64,000 nucleotides of DNA from Myxococcus qinghaiensis (lineage in GTDB: Bacteria > Myxococcota > Myxococcia > Myxococcales > Myxococcaceae). Below, piece after piece: positions 9,694 through 18,376 of this stretch. Made by a program: the position numbers and the translations under genes. The notes below the pieces were generated by a model. The model searched no databases, was not told where the DNA came from, and saw only the letters and a list, made by a program, of their open reading frames with translations. Positions within the stretch are counted from its first letter, which is position 1. Every line of letters begins with the position of its first letter. Where the stretch lies: positions 165,685 to 229,684 of the forward strand of contig NZ_JAKCFA010000021.1 in the NCBI RefSeq assembly GCF_024198215.1, read 5' to 3'.

Positions 9694-9885
9694 ATGCCCC
9701 TGCACTCATTGCGTCTCTGGTCATGCGTACTGCTCGCGCTGTGCGCATGTGTCGCGGTCCGCCCTGCCCAGCCCACCGCGACCGTTGCCCGCTGGAAGGA
9801 GCGTATCTACAGGCCCACTCCGGAGTCGGTGTCGATTCCCTATCCGGAAGAGGTGGTCATCACCATCCCGGACGAGGAGTTCTGA
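9694..9885 (+). CDS. Small lipoprotein
   Basis: 63 aa from ATG 9694 (an upstream in-frame ATG at 9649 would add 15 residues and push the signal inward). The N-terminus LRLWSCVLLALCAC is a short signal peptide with a lipobox-like LCAC. The mature part of about 45 residues is Pro-rich and ends PYPEEVVITIPDEEF. Function unknown. No strong ribosome site is visible, so confidence is moderate. Confidence 0.45.
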   Translation: MPLHSLRLWSCVLLALCACVAVRPAQPTATVARWKERIYRPTPESVSIPYPEEVVITIPDEEF

Positions 9886-10039
9886 CCTCGGAGTGGATGA
9901 GGGCGGTGCCTCGGACGACGGGGCGGCTTTCGCCCATAGGTGATGACTATCCATCCATTGACGCCACGGGATTCACGGTGGCCGGACGCGAGGTCTATAT
10001 GTGGATTCATCTCATTGCATGAGCACGAGGGGTGAATCC

Positions 10040-10363
10040 ATGACGACGCAATCACAGAAGGCAGCGAACGTTCACGTGGGCCTGCTGGTCCGCCTGGAGG
10101 CGAAGGCAGGCAAGGAGGCCGAGGTGCAGAAGTTCCTGGAGGGCGGTCTGTCCGTGGTCCAGGCAGAGCCGGCGACGGCGCAGTGGTTCGCGCTGCGCTT
10201 CGGTCCGACCTCCTTCGGCATCTTCGATACCTTCGCGGACGAGGCGGGTCGGCAGGCGCACCTGAGTGGCAAGGTGGCTGCGGCCCTGATGGCACAGGCT
10301 CCGGAGCTGCTCGCGCAGCCGCCGTCCATCGAGAAGGTGGAGCTGCTCGCGGTGAAGCTCTGA
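10040..10363 (+). CDS. Antibiotic-biosynthesis-monooxygenase (ABM) fold protein
   Basis: 107 aa. ATG 10040 is preceded by GAGGGGTG. The pattern VGLLVRLEAKAGKEAEVQKFL then WFALRFGPTSFGIFDTFADE and a HLSGKVAAAL helix matches the dimeric ferredoxin-like ABM fold. This group of small cofactor-free monooxygenase-like proteins includes many with unknown substrates. Single gene, convergent with a LysR regulator. Confidence 0.8.
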   Translation: MTTQSQKAANVHVGLLVRLEAKAGKEAEVQKFLEGGLSVVQAEPATAQWFALRFGPTSFGIFDTFADEAGRQAHLSGKVAAALMAQAPELLAQPPSIEKVELLAVKL

Positions 10364-10385
10364 GCAGCCTCAGGCAGTGAGGGAC

Positions 10386-10430
10386 GCGGGCGGGGAGGGC
10401 GCACCTTCGGCGGAGGTGGCCCTCGCCCGC
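10386..10430. terminator. Bidirectional terminator candidate
   Basis: A long GC-rich hairpin lies between the convergent ABM and LysR genes. GCGGGCG...AGGGC.CACCT (10386-10405) pairs with AGGTG.GCCCTCGCCCGC (10414-10430) with small bulges and a loop of TTCGGCGG. A pyrimidine-rich TTCTCTTC follows on the plus strand. Confidence 0.5.
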
Positions 10431-10436
10431 TTCTCT

Positions 10437-11333
10437 TCAGGCGCCTGGACGCATGCGAACCGCGCCCTCCAGCAGCGTGCGCCAGAACAGCTTCGCGGCA
10501 GGGGGCGCGGTCCGGTCTCCCGAGCGCATCAGGGACACGGTGCGCTGGAGGGACGGTTCGACGAGCGGACGCGCCGTGGTGGCGCTCGATGAGGGCAGGA
10601 AGGAATGCTCGGGCATGAAGGCGAAGCCGACGCCCGCGGCGACCAGGCTCTGCACCCACTCCTCGCGTTCGGTGCGATAGCTGGCGTACAGCACTACTTT
10701 GCGGGACGTGCACAGCGCGCCGACCTGTTCGCGCAGCTCGCAGGCGAGCCGGTCGACGTAGGGCTCATCGGCCAGCTCCTCCAGGGGCACGGTGTCCCGC
10801 GCGGCGAGGCGATGTCCGGGTGGGAGCACGACGAGGTAGCGTTCTTCGTAGAGCGGCGTGACGACGCACCAGTCAGGCGTGGGTGCGGCGGCGTGGGTGA
10901 TGACGAGGTCCACCTCGGCTTCCTCCAACTGCCGCACCACCGTGTCGCGGGTGCCGACGCGGAGCTCGACCTCCACGCCGGGAGCGACGGCGCGAAACGC
11001 CGCCAGGTCGCGGGCCAATCGCGCGGGGCCGATGGTGCACAGCACGCCCACGCGCAGCGGAACCTGATTCAGCCGGCGGTGGTTCTCCGCGATGAGCGCC
11101 ACGCTCCGGTTCTCATCGTCGATGCGCTGGAGCCGGGGCAGCACCTGCCGGCCCAGGGGCGTGAGCTTCGCACCGCTCCTGTCACGCAGGAGCAGCGGCC
11201 CTCCCAATTCTCCCTCCAGCTTCTTGATGGCGGCGGTCAGCGTGGGCTGGGCCACGTGGCAGCGCTCCGCCGCGCGCGTGAAGCTGTGGGTCTCCGCCAC
11301 CGCCAGGAAGTACCGGACCTGATGCATCTCCAT
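10437..11333 (-). CDS. LysR-family regulator, OxyR-like cysteine pair
   Basis: 298 aa. The N-terminal winged HTH is clear (MHQVRYFLAVAETHSFTRAA, then AQPTLTAAIKKLEGELGG). The effector domain runs from about residue 92. Cys198 and Cys208 sit in a CELREQVGALC motif at almost the positions of the redox cysteines of E. coli OxyR (Cys199/Cys208), and the following EWVQSLVAAGVGFAFMPE is also OxyR-like. This suggests, but does not prove, thiol-based redox sensing. Divergent (159 bp) from the serine hydrolase at 11493, which may be its target. Confidence 0.85.
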   Translation of the reverse strand: MEMHQVRYFLAVAETHSFTRAAERCHVAQPTLTAAIKKLEGELGGPLLLRDRSGAKLTPLGRQVLPRLQRIDDENRSVALIAENHRRLNQVPLRVGVLCTIGPARLARDLAAFRAVAPGVEVELRVGTRDTVVRQLEEAEVDLVITHAAAPTPDWCVVTPLYEERYLVVLPPGHRLAARDTVPLEELADEPYVDRLACELREQVGALCTSRKVVLYASYRTEREEWVQSLVAAGVGFAFMPEHSFLPSSSATTARPLVEPSLQRTVSLMRSGDRTAPPAAKLFWRTLLEGAVRMRPGA

Positions 11334-11492
11334 GCGGCACAGGCTCGCTCTTCATTCACGGGCAGGCAACCCTGGGGGCCGGCGCCTTCCTCGTGCATTC
11401 CAACGACGCCGCGAGATGTTGGGCGACCGGCACCCCATGCGCCGTGCTGGCCACCGCATCCTCCTCGCCGACCCCCCTTTGGAGGAACGCCC

Positions 11493-12635
11493 ATGCGTGC
11501 CGCGCTTCTGCTCTCCCTCGTCCTTCCGTGGTCCCTCGCCCAGGCTCAGAGACTCCAGGAGCAGCCACCGCCGTTCGCCCAGGTCCTCGAGCGCGAAGTG
11601 CCAGCCCTGATGAAAGAAGCCCGCATCCAAGGCGCGGCCGTGGGGCTGATTGTCGGAGGCAGGCTGGTCTACGCGAAGGGCTTCGGCTTCGCGGACCACG
11701 CGGGCAAGGTGCCCGTGACGCCCGACACGGTGTTCTCGGCGGCCTCGCTGGCCAAGCCGATCGCCAGCTGGGTGACGATGCGCCTGGCCGAGCAGGGGAG
11801 CGTGCGGTTGGATGCGCCGGTGGCCGAGGTGCTGTCGCCGTGGCCGCTGGCGCGGAACCAGTTCGACCCGCGCGCGATTACGATTCGCCGCCTGCTGTCG
11901 CACACCGCGGGCACGACCTTGGGTGGGTATCAGGGCTGGCTCGACTTCAAGGAGCTGCCGAGCCTGGAAGAGTCGCTGGCCGGCAAGACGAATGGACGCG
12001 GCGCGGTGGAGCTGTTCGCGCCGGTCGGTGTGAAATTCCAATACTCCGGCGGTGGCTACACCCTGATGCAGCTGGCCATCGAGCGGAGCACGCGGCGCAA
12101 GTATTCGGACCTGGCGCGGGAGCTGGTGTTCCGGCCGCTGGGCATGAAACACAGCAGCGTCGCCATGACGCCGGAGGTGCTGGCCGGCGCGGCGCAGGGA
12201 CACGACGACGAGGGCAGGCCGGTACCGATGCGCTACTACGTCGAGCAGGCGCCTTCGACCTTGACCACCACCGTCCGCGACTTCGCGCGCTGGATGATTG
12301 CCGGCATGGCGAACACCGCTGGCGCGCATCCACTGTCCCAGGCGCAGCTGGCCCAGCTGTACACCCCCGCGGAGCTGAGCACGCCGCGCGCGCCCGATGG
12401 CGCGGTCTACGGCCTGGGCCACTTCATCGAACGCCTCGGCGACGGCAGCATCGCCGTCGGTCATGACGGACGCAACCAAGCCGGCTTCCGCGCCAACTTC
12501 TTGATGCGTCCGCAAGCCGGCGACGGCATCGTCTTCTTCAGCAACTCCCGCAGCGGTCTGGCTCTGGACCGCATCGTCTGCCTGTGGAGCGCCGACGTGG
12601 CCAAGGTCGATGCGGTGAAGACCTGCAAGCCATAG
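11493..12635 (+). CDS. Serine hydrolase, class C beta-lactamase/DD-peptidase family
   Basis: 380 aa. GGAGG lies seven bases before ATG 11493. A signal peptide is visible (MRAALLLSLVLPWSLAQAQ). The beta-lactamase-fold triad elements are present: SxxK as SLAK with Ser85/Lys88, the YxG tyrosine motif YSGG with Tyr184, and HDG at 324-326 in place of KTG. Periplasmic or secreted hydrolase of the esterase/D-aminopeptidase group (Pfam Beta-lactamase). Antibiotic resistance should not be assumed. Divergent from the LysR gene. Confidence 0.85.
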   Translation: MRAALLLSLVLPWSLAQAQRLQEQPPPFAQVLEREVPALMKEARIQGAAVGLIVGGRLVYAKGFGFADHAGKVPVTPDTVFSAASLAKPIASWVTMRLAEQGSVRLDAPVAEVLSPWPLARNQFDPRAITIRRLLSHTAGTTLGGYQGWLDFKELPSLEESLAGKTNGRGAVELFAPVGVKFQYSGGGYTLMQLAIERSTRRKYSDLARELVFRPLGMKHSSVAMTPEVLAGAAQGHDDEGRPVPMRYYVEQAPSTLTTTVRDFARWMIAGMANTAGAHPLSQAQLAQLYTPAELSTPRAPDGAVYGLGHFIERLGDGSIAVGHDGRNQAGFRANFLMRPQAGDGIVFFSNSRSGLALDRIVCLWSADVAKVDAVKTCKP

Positions 12636-12664
12636 CGTTGCGTTCCCCGGCTCAAGCTGAAGCT

Positions 12665-13768
12665 ATGATGACGGGGCGGGCCACCTGGCCCGAAGACCTA
12701 TCGCCGGGAGCGGACCTGGCACCTGAGCGAGGACAGCCCGTGGAAATCCGACGCCTCTCCGCACCCGCCTGGTCGGCGTTCAAGTCCTGGTTGCTCAAGT
12801 TGCCCGGCGTGCCCGTCTCCCGCCTCCGGCTGCTGACGGGGGGCTGTCCGGCGGAGGAGCTGCCCGCGCTCGCGAAGGAACTCAAGCGCGTGCGAGCCGA
12901 CTTCAAGAAACGTCCCAACGAAGTCTCCGCCCCCGCGGACGAGGGCCTCCGGAAGGACTACGCGGCGCTCGGTGTGCCCTGGTCCGCGTGGAGCGAGGTG
13001 GCGGGCGAGGTCCAGCGCGACCTGAAGCGCAAGCGGTACGCGCGTTGGACCGGAGTGGATGCGCTCGAGTTCCCCGAGGGGCCCTCCGCCCAGGACCTGG
13101 TGACCGTCTTGTTGTTCGGAGGCGTGGAGCAGGTCCGCGCCCATCTGCTGCGCCGCGCGTCGCTCGCCGCGGGCTCGCTGGAGGCGCTGTGGTGCCGCTG
13201 GCTGGCGGGTGAGCCGCTCGAACCCGAGACGCTGCGCGCGTTCGCGGGCTCGCCGGAGCGACTGGCGGAGCCCCTCTACACTCCAGGCCTCGAGGAGGTG
13301 CTGCCGCTGTACTTCGTCGAGCCGGACCCCGCACGGGCCGAGCGGGCGCTGGAGGTCGCCTCGGCCCAGCCAGGCTCGTCCCGGTCGCAACCGCTGATGG
13401 ACTTCCTGCGCTCCCTGCTCGGCCTGTGGCGTCAGGACACTTCGGTGGAGGAGGTGAGGGCGCGCTTCGATGCGAGTGTCGCGACCGTCTCGCCCTCCGA
13501 AGTCTCATGGTTGAGCGCGCCCGCCTATCTGTATGGCCGATACATCGAGGCGCTCCCCGCACATGTGCTGTTGGAGCGGGTGGGCTCTCGTCTGGAGCGC
13601 ATCGCCGTGCCCGCGCGAGTCGCCGATGTCCAGCCCGTGATGGAGGCCCTCGCCGCGCTCGAGGAGTTGACGGCGATGGGCCTGGGCCTCCGCGTGGAGC
13701 AGGGGCCCGGGATTGTGCTCCTCTCCGCACAGGAGCCGGAGACTGGGGGAGGGGACGAGTTCCTGTAG
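12665..13768 (+). CDS. Protein of unknown function
   Basis: 367 aa from the double ATG at 12665/12668. A GTG at 12740 with GAGGA six bases upstream is an attractive alternative start and begins at the recognisably folded part (VEIRRLSAPAWSAFKSWLL). No signal peptide, membrane segment or known motif is seen. Sequence is helical, Leu/Arg/Glu-rich and well conserved in codon pattern. Starts 29 bases after the serine hydrolase stop, so possibly co-transcribed. Confidence 0.5.
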   Translation: MMTGRATWPEDLSPGADLAPERGQPVEIRRLSAPAWSAFKSWLLKLPGVPVSRLRLLTGGCPAEELPALAKELKRVRADFKKRPNEVSAPADEGLRKDYAALGVPWSAWSEVAGEVQRDLKRKRYARWTGVDALEFPEGPSAQDLVTVLLFGGVEQVRAHLLRRASLAAGSLEALWCRWLAGEPLEPETLRAFAGSPERLAEPLYTPGLEEVLPLYFVEPDPARAERALEVASAQPGSSRSQPLMDFLRSLLGLWRQDTSVEEVRARFDASVATVSPSEVSWLSAPAYLYGRYIEALPAHVLLERVGSRLERIAVPARVADVQPVMEALAALEELTAMGLGLRVEQGPGIVLLSAQEPETGGGDEFL

Positions 13769-13859
13769 CGCGGCCGGTGGTGATGTCTCCGCGAACCACG
13801 GTGGAGACCGCGGCGTGTGCGTCTGCCACTCGCCGCGAGCCTGTCTCGCCGAGCCGCTG

Positions 13860-14288
13860 CTACGCCGAGCCGGGCTTTTCGCCGAGCCGCTTCGCTCGCT
13901 CCTCGGCCTCGCCCGGCACGTCGAACTCCGACGGGTCGAACAGCGGCCGGAGTTCGACCTCCATCTCTTCACCGTCCTGCACGAGGAGGCTGAACGGCGC
14001 GCGCCTAGCCCACTCGATGGCCTCGGCGAACGTCTTGACCTCAAGCAGGCTGTAGCCGGCGATCAGCTCCTTGGCTTCGGCGAACGGGCCATCAATCACC
14101 TTGCACTGGGCCTTGGTGTACTGCACGCGCGCGCCGCGACTCATCGGCGTGAGGCCGGCGAGGTCGAGCAGCACGCCGGCCTTCCGCAACTCCTCGTTGA
14201 ATTCGTGCATCGCGGCCAGCGCCTCCTGGGTCGGCTTCTGGCCCGCTTCGGTTTGCTGGGTCGCCTTCACCATCATCATGACCTTCAT
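13860..14288 (-). CDS. YCII/DGPF-domain protein
   Basis: 142 aa. ATG 14288 has GAGGAG upstream. YCII-related signature: MKVMMMVKA at the start, the KVIDGPFAEAKELIAGYSLLEV core with the DGPF motif, and an AIEWARRAP helix. Small cytoplasmic proteins of this family often accompany ECF sigma factors, but none is adjacent here. The C-terminal 40 residues are an acidic/basic extension beyond the domain; the DNA there carries three near copies of CGCCGAGCCG (about 13849-13885). Confidence 0.85.
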   Translation of the reverse strand: MKVMMMVKATQQTEAGQKPTQEALAAMHEFNEELRKAGVLLDLAGLTPMSRGARVQYTKAQCKVIDGPFAEAKELIAGYSLLEVKTFAEAIEWARRAPFSLLVQDGEEMEVELRPLFDPSEFDVPGEAEERAKRLGEKPGSA

Positions 14289-14446
14289 CGCGTGTCTCCT
14301 CGGGGCTCGGTTGGGGGCTCCAGGGAGGCGACGAACAGCGCGCCGCTGGATCGACACCCCCGATGCGGATTTTCGCCGCGCCGGTGGTGACGTCACTCGA
14401 AGCGACGCTCCCCTGGCCGTGCACAGGGTTGACTTGATTCAAAAGC

Positions 14447-15412
14447 CTAGGGGGCAATCGGCGCCAGGAGTGGTTCGCCTGGCGTGGACGCCCGCCGATA
14501 CGCGCCGGGGCCCACGCCCCAGCGACGCTTGAAGGCCTTGCTGAAGGCGGGCGCGCTCTTGTAGCCCGCGCGTTCGGCGATGGCCTCCAGGCTGTCGTCG
14601 GACTCATGCAGCCACCGCGCGGAGCGGGTCATCCGCCAGTTCGACAGGTAGTTCAAGGGTGTCTCCCCCACCAGCGAGTGGAAGCGCGCGGCGAACCCGG
14701 AGCGTGACAGGCCCACGGCCGAGGCCAGCCGCTCCACCGTCCAGGGCGTGCCTGGCTGCTCGTGCATCAGGGCCAGCGCGTTCCCGACGGTTGGATCCGC
14801 CAGCGCCCTCCACCCCGCCTCCCCAGCCCGCGCGAGCAGCGACTGGGCACGCAGCGCCTGCACCAGCAGTACGTCCGCCAGACGGCCGAGCACCAGGGCG
14901 CTCCCTGGCCCTGGCGCGGCGGTCTCCGCGGAGAGGAGCTGCACGGTGGCGGCGAGCAACGGCGTCCTGCCGGATTCCTGCGTGGACAGGTGGATGATGG
15001 ACGGGAAGGCCCGCAGCAGCGGGTGCGTGGGGTCCACGCCGAACTGGAAGCAGCCGGTGATCAACGTGGTGGCCGCGCCCGGCCCTCCCAGCCGGGCGGC
15101 CGTTCCCGACGAAGCCCGGAGCTGCTGCTGGGGGATGAAGTCGCGAGGAACCTTCCGGGTGCCGTCATCCAGCACGTGGGCAGGGGCGCGGGGCAGGAGC
15201 ACCACGTCGCCAGCGGACACGAACACCGGTTCAACCAGGCCCTCCACCTGGAGGCGCAGTCCTCCCCGCGCCACCACGTAGAAGGACGCATTGGCCTTGC
15301 GGGGCAGTCGCAGCGCCCACGGCGCACCCAGCTCGAAGCGACCGAAGAGCAGCGTCTTGAACCGCAGCGTCTCCAGGACATCGGAAACCACGTCGGTCTT
15401 TTCATCTGGCAT
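14447..15412 (-). CDS. AraC-family regulator with cupin-type N-terminal domain
   Basis: 321 aa from ATG 15412 (ATG 15451 would add 13 residues; neither has a clear ribosome site). The N-terminal domain (about 15-175) has the AraC cupin features FELGAPWALRL, SFYVVARGGLRLQV and AGDVVLLPRAPAHVL. The C-terminus holds two HTH motifs, WTVERLASAVGLSRSGFAAR and AIAERAGYKSAPAFSKAFKR. Divergent from the NmrA-type reading frame at 15588, a common pairing in which the regulator controls the oxidoreductase. Operator-like repeats lie right at its start. Confidence 0.85.
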   Translation of the reverse strand: MPDEKTDVVSDVLETLRFKTLLFGRFELGAPWALRLPRKANASFYVVARGGLRLQVEGLVEPVFVSAGDVVLLPRAPAHVLDDGTRKVPRDFIPQQQLRASSGTAARLGGPGAATTLITGCFQFGVDPTHPLLRAFPSIIHLSTQESGRTPLLAATVQLLSAETAAPGPGSALVLGRLADVLLVQALRAQSLLARAGEAGWRALADPTVGNALALMHEQPGTPWTVERLASAVGLSRSGFAARFHSLVGETPLNYLSNWRMTRSARWLHESDDSLEAIAERAGYKSAPAFSKAFKRRWGVGPGAYRRASTPGEPLLAPIAP

Positions 15413-15415
15413 CGC

Positions 15416-15461
15416 TGGACGCTCTGACAGTTCTTTTGGACGCAGTGACATTGAGCGTCCA
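15416..15461. promoter_or_regulatory. Putative AraC operator: direct repeats 21 bp apart
   Basis: TGGACGCTCTGACA (15416-15429) and TGGACGCAGTGACA (15437-15450) match at 12 of 14 positions and start exactly 21 bp apart, two helical turns, as AraC-family half-sites do. An inverted TGGACGCTCAA lies next to them (15451-15461). They overlap the AraC start region and face the divergent oxidoreductase. Confidence 0.55.
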
Positions 15462-15587
15462 TAACGACATGCACATTCTAGATCCATCCCGTTGATGGAG
15501 ATTCCCCATGGAGCTTGCCGATTCAACTTCCGACCTCTCCCGCCTGATGGACGCGCACCTCGCGATCAGCGGCACGAAGGAGCAGGC

Positions 15588-16438
15588 ATGAAGCCGCGCA
15601 TCCTCGTCACCGGCGCCTCTGGCAACACGGGTCGTCCCATCGCTCAAGCACTGGCCTCGGAAGGGTTTCGGGTGAGGACCGCCACGCGGAGCACGACACC
15701 CCGCTCCCCTTGACCGAGCACGTCCGCTTCGACTGGACGGCCCCCACCACGCACGAAGCCGCGGTGGACGGCGTGGACCGGATGTACCTGCTGGTGCCCG
15801 CGATGGCGGACCCGTCCCCCCTCATGATTTCGTTCATCGAACGCGCGATGGCCAGGGGCGTGCGGCGCGTCGTCCTGCTCGGCGCCTCCGCCATCGCGGA
15901 GGGAAGCCCTGGACTGGGGCAGGTGCACCGCTTCCTGCGCGAGCACGCCCCGGAGTGGAGCGTGCTGCAGCCGTCGTGGTTCATGCAGAACTTCTCCAAC
16001 CCCCAGAACCAGCACGGGGCCAGCGTCCGGCGCAATGGCCTGCTGATGACCTCCACGGGCAAGGGGCGCGTCGGGTTCGTGGACGCGGCGGACATCGCGG
16101 CGGTTGGCGTCCGGGCACTCGCGGACGAGCCCTCCCATGACACCGCGCACGTCATCACCGGCCCCCAGGCGCTGAGCTACGACGACGTCGCGGCGGAGCT
16201 GTCCCGGGTGTCGGGCCGTCCCATCCGGCATGTGCATGCGAGCCTGGAGGAGGTGCGCCGGCACCTCCAGGAGGGGACGGGCATGCCGGAGGCCTACGCG
16301 AGCCTGCTCGCAAGCCTGGATGTGCCCATCCGGGAGGGGGCCGAGGACCGCGTGACGGACACCGTGCTGCGCGTCACCGGGCGGGCACCGCGCACGTTCG
16401 AAGCCTTCGCCCAGGCCCACGCCCGCGCCTGGCGTTGA
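15588..16438 (+). pseudogene. NmrA-type NAD(P)-binding oxidoreductase, frameshifted
   Basis: Two frames together make one protein of about 283 aa. The first frame starts at ATG 15588 and carries the Rossmann motif (RILVTGASGNTGRPIAQAL) up to RVRTATRS, then hits a TGA near 15711. The second frame continues DTPLPLTEHVRFDW, then MYLLVPAMADP, VLLGASAI and SVLQPSWFMQNF to the stop at 16438. The switch lies at about 15680-15707 and corresponds to a missing base. The second half has a possible TTG start at 15710 but would lack the nucleotide-binding motif. Either a recent pseudogene or a sequencing error. The family usually acts as NAD(P)H-dependent quinone or sugar-nucleotide-like oxidoreductases or redox sensors. 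Confidence 0.75.
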
Positions 16439-16603
16439 CACGACAGGCGCTCCCCGTCGTCAAAGGCGTTGTCGGCTCGGCTGACGTGCCGGACCGCCAG
16501 TGCACCCAGGCGCGCCTCGCTCACGCGCCTTGGCTCCAGGGTGGCCTTGACGCGCTCATGACGCTGACGGCGGCGCGGAGTCCGCTGAGGCAGGCGAAAC
16601 GCG

Positions 16604-18082
16604 CTACGCCGTGCGCGGCGGTCCGAACCATCGGGTCAGGGCCTCACGCAGACCCTGGTCCGTGCCCTCGCCCACCCACGCGACGTGTCCGTCCGGTCGA
16701 ATCAGCACCGCGACGGGCGCCGTGACAGCGCCGAGCGCCGGGAGCTCCCACGCTCCCGTGTAGCGAGCAGCGACCGTCCGGACCCGGTCCGCCCAGGGCG
16801 TGACGTCGAGCGTGCCGGGCTCGCCCAGGTCGAGCAGCACCGGCCGCGCCCCGTGCAACAGGTGGAACACGCGCCGCGGGCCGTCGTCGGTGACCAGGTC
16901 GAGGTCCGGCATGCGGCGGCCGAGCAGCGGGTGTCCGTTGCCCAGGTCGTAGTGGACGTCCAGTCCCGACATCATCGCCGCGTACTGCTTGCGGGGTCCG
17001 TCCATCCGCAGCAACTCCGCCAGCGTCTCGCGCACGGCGTCCATCCGCGCGTCGCCGCGGCTCAGCGCCGTCTGCGCCATGGTCTTCCGCAGCGCACGGG
17101 CCGCGACGGGATGCCGCTCGGCCTGGTACGTGTCGAGCAGGCTCTCCGGCGAGACGCCGCGCACGACCTGGGCCAGCTTCCACCCCAGGTTCACGGCATC
17201 CTGCACGCCGAGGTTGAGCCCCTGTCCGCCCATGGGCGAGTGCACGTGGGCCGCGTCGCCGGCCAGGAGCACCCGCCCGGTGCGGTAGGACGCCGCCTGC
17301 CGCGTCATGTCGGTGAACCTGGAGAGGGACGTGGCGCCGCGCAGGCCGTAGTCCGTCCCGTAGAGCGCGATGAGCCCCTCGCGCAGAACCTCCAGGGTCG
17401 GCGCGTCGCCCGTGCTGACCTGCTCCTCTCTCAGCACGACGCCTACACGGCCACCCTCCATCGGGCCCATGGCGTAGGTGCCCTTCTCGTCCCGGCGGAT
17501 GCCGAAGGCCGGCGCTCCGGTCATCTCGACCTCGGCGATGAGGTAGCTGATGGACGCGTCCCACCCCGGGAACTCGATGCCCGCCGACTTGCGGACGAGG
17601 CTGCGCCCCCCGTCGCACCCGACGAGGTACTTCGCCCGCAACGCACGGCCATCGGACAGCTCGACGTCGACGCCGGTGCCGTCCTGCGCGAAGCCCGTCA
17701 CCTCGCACCCCCGGTAGATGGGCACCGCCAGCTCGCCCACCCACTCCGCCAGGATGCGCTCGAAGCGCTCCTGCATGAGCGCGAGCCCGTGGTTGTGACG
17801 CGTCGGGAAGTCACTGAGGTCCAGGGGCGCCTGTCCGAACGCGACGTTCTGGACCGCCTGCCCTTGCGAGACGAAGCGCTCGACGACCCCGCGCTGGTCG
17901 AGCACCTCCAGGCTGCGCGCGTGCAGTCCGCGCGAGCGCGAGCCGGTGACCTCCTGACTGGCGCGCCGCTCGACGATGGCCACGTCCACCTGCGCCAACG
18001 CCAGCTCCGCCGCCAGCATCAGCCCGGTCGGGCCTCCTCCAGCAATCACCACCGCGTGCTGTGTCACCACGTCCGTGTGCAT
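16604..18082 (-). CDS. FAD-dependent aromatic monooxygenase (class A)
   Basis: 492 aa. ATG 18082 is preceded by AGGAGGACGAG. The three flavin motifs are present: GGGPTG (15-20) for the ADP part, DGGRSLVRK for the DG motif, and LLAGDAAHVHSPMGGQGLN for the GD motif. A C-terminal domain of about 110 residues (from RPVLLDLGEPG) resembles the thioredoxin-like tail of PheA/TfdB and rifampicin-monooxygenase-type enzymes. It would hydroxylate an aromatic substrate with NAD(P)H and O2. The substrate cannot be stated. Monocistronic. Confidence 0.85.
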   Translation of the reverse strand: MHTDVVTQHAVVIAGGGPTGLMLAAELALAQVDVAIVERRASQEVTGSRSRGLHARSLEVLDQRGVVERFVSQGQAVQNVAFGQAPLDLSDFPTRHNHGLALMQERFERILAEWVGELAVPIYRGCEVTGFAQDGTGVDVELSDGRALRAKYLVGCDGGRSLVRKSAGIEFPGWDASISYLIAEVEMTGAPAFGIRRDEKGTYAMGPMEGGRVGVVLREEQVSTGDAPTLEVLREGLIALYGTDYGLRGATSLSRFTDMTRQAASYRTGRVLLAGDAAHVHSPMGGQGLNLGVQDAVNLGWKLAQVVRGVSPESLLDTYQAERHPVAARALRKTMAQTALSRGDARMDAVRETLAELLRMDGPRKQYAAMMSGLDVHYDLGNGHPLLGRRMPDLDLVTDDGPRRVFHLLHGARPVLLDLGEPGTLDVTPWADRVRTVAARYTGAWELPALGAVTAPVAVLIRPDGHVAWVGEGTDQGLREALTRWFGPPRTA

Positions 18083-18376
18083 CTCGTCCTCCTGCTCCTT
18101 GAGCGAAACGGACGACGGTGGAGCATGACCGGGGGGGCTTGCGGCAATACCCGGGGTCTGGCATTTGCTGGCAGTGGAAAGAGCGGCGAGGGTCTCCGTG
18201 GCTCCTCCAGCGGCCCTTCTCGAATCCCTGGGAGGCGCGCGCGACTGACTTCCGCGCCGACTGGAGATGGGACGCGACGGCCTCGTGCGCCTCGCTTACT
18301 CGAGCGGGCCATGGTGCCCCGTGCCCACGGCGGTAAAGGCAGGCGCTACGTCACGGCGTGGCGACCGTGCCGACGT

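Noticed and set aside
11493..12635. A beta-lactamase resistance gene
   Set aside because: The class C fold is shared by many esterases and peptidases; HDG replaces KTG and nothing supports antibiotic hydrolysis.
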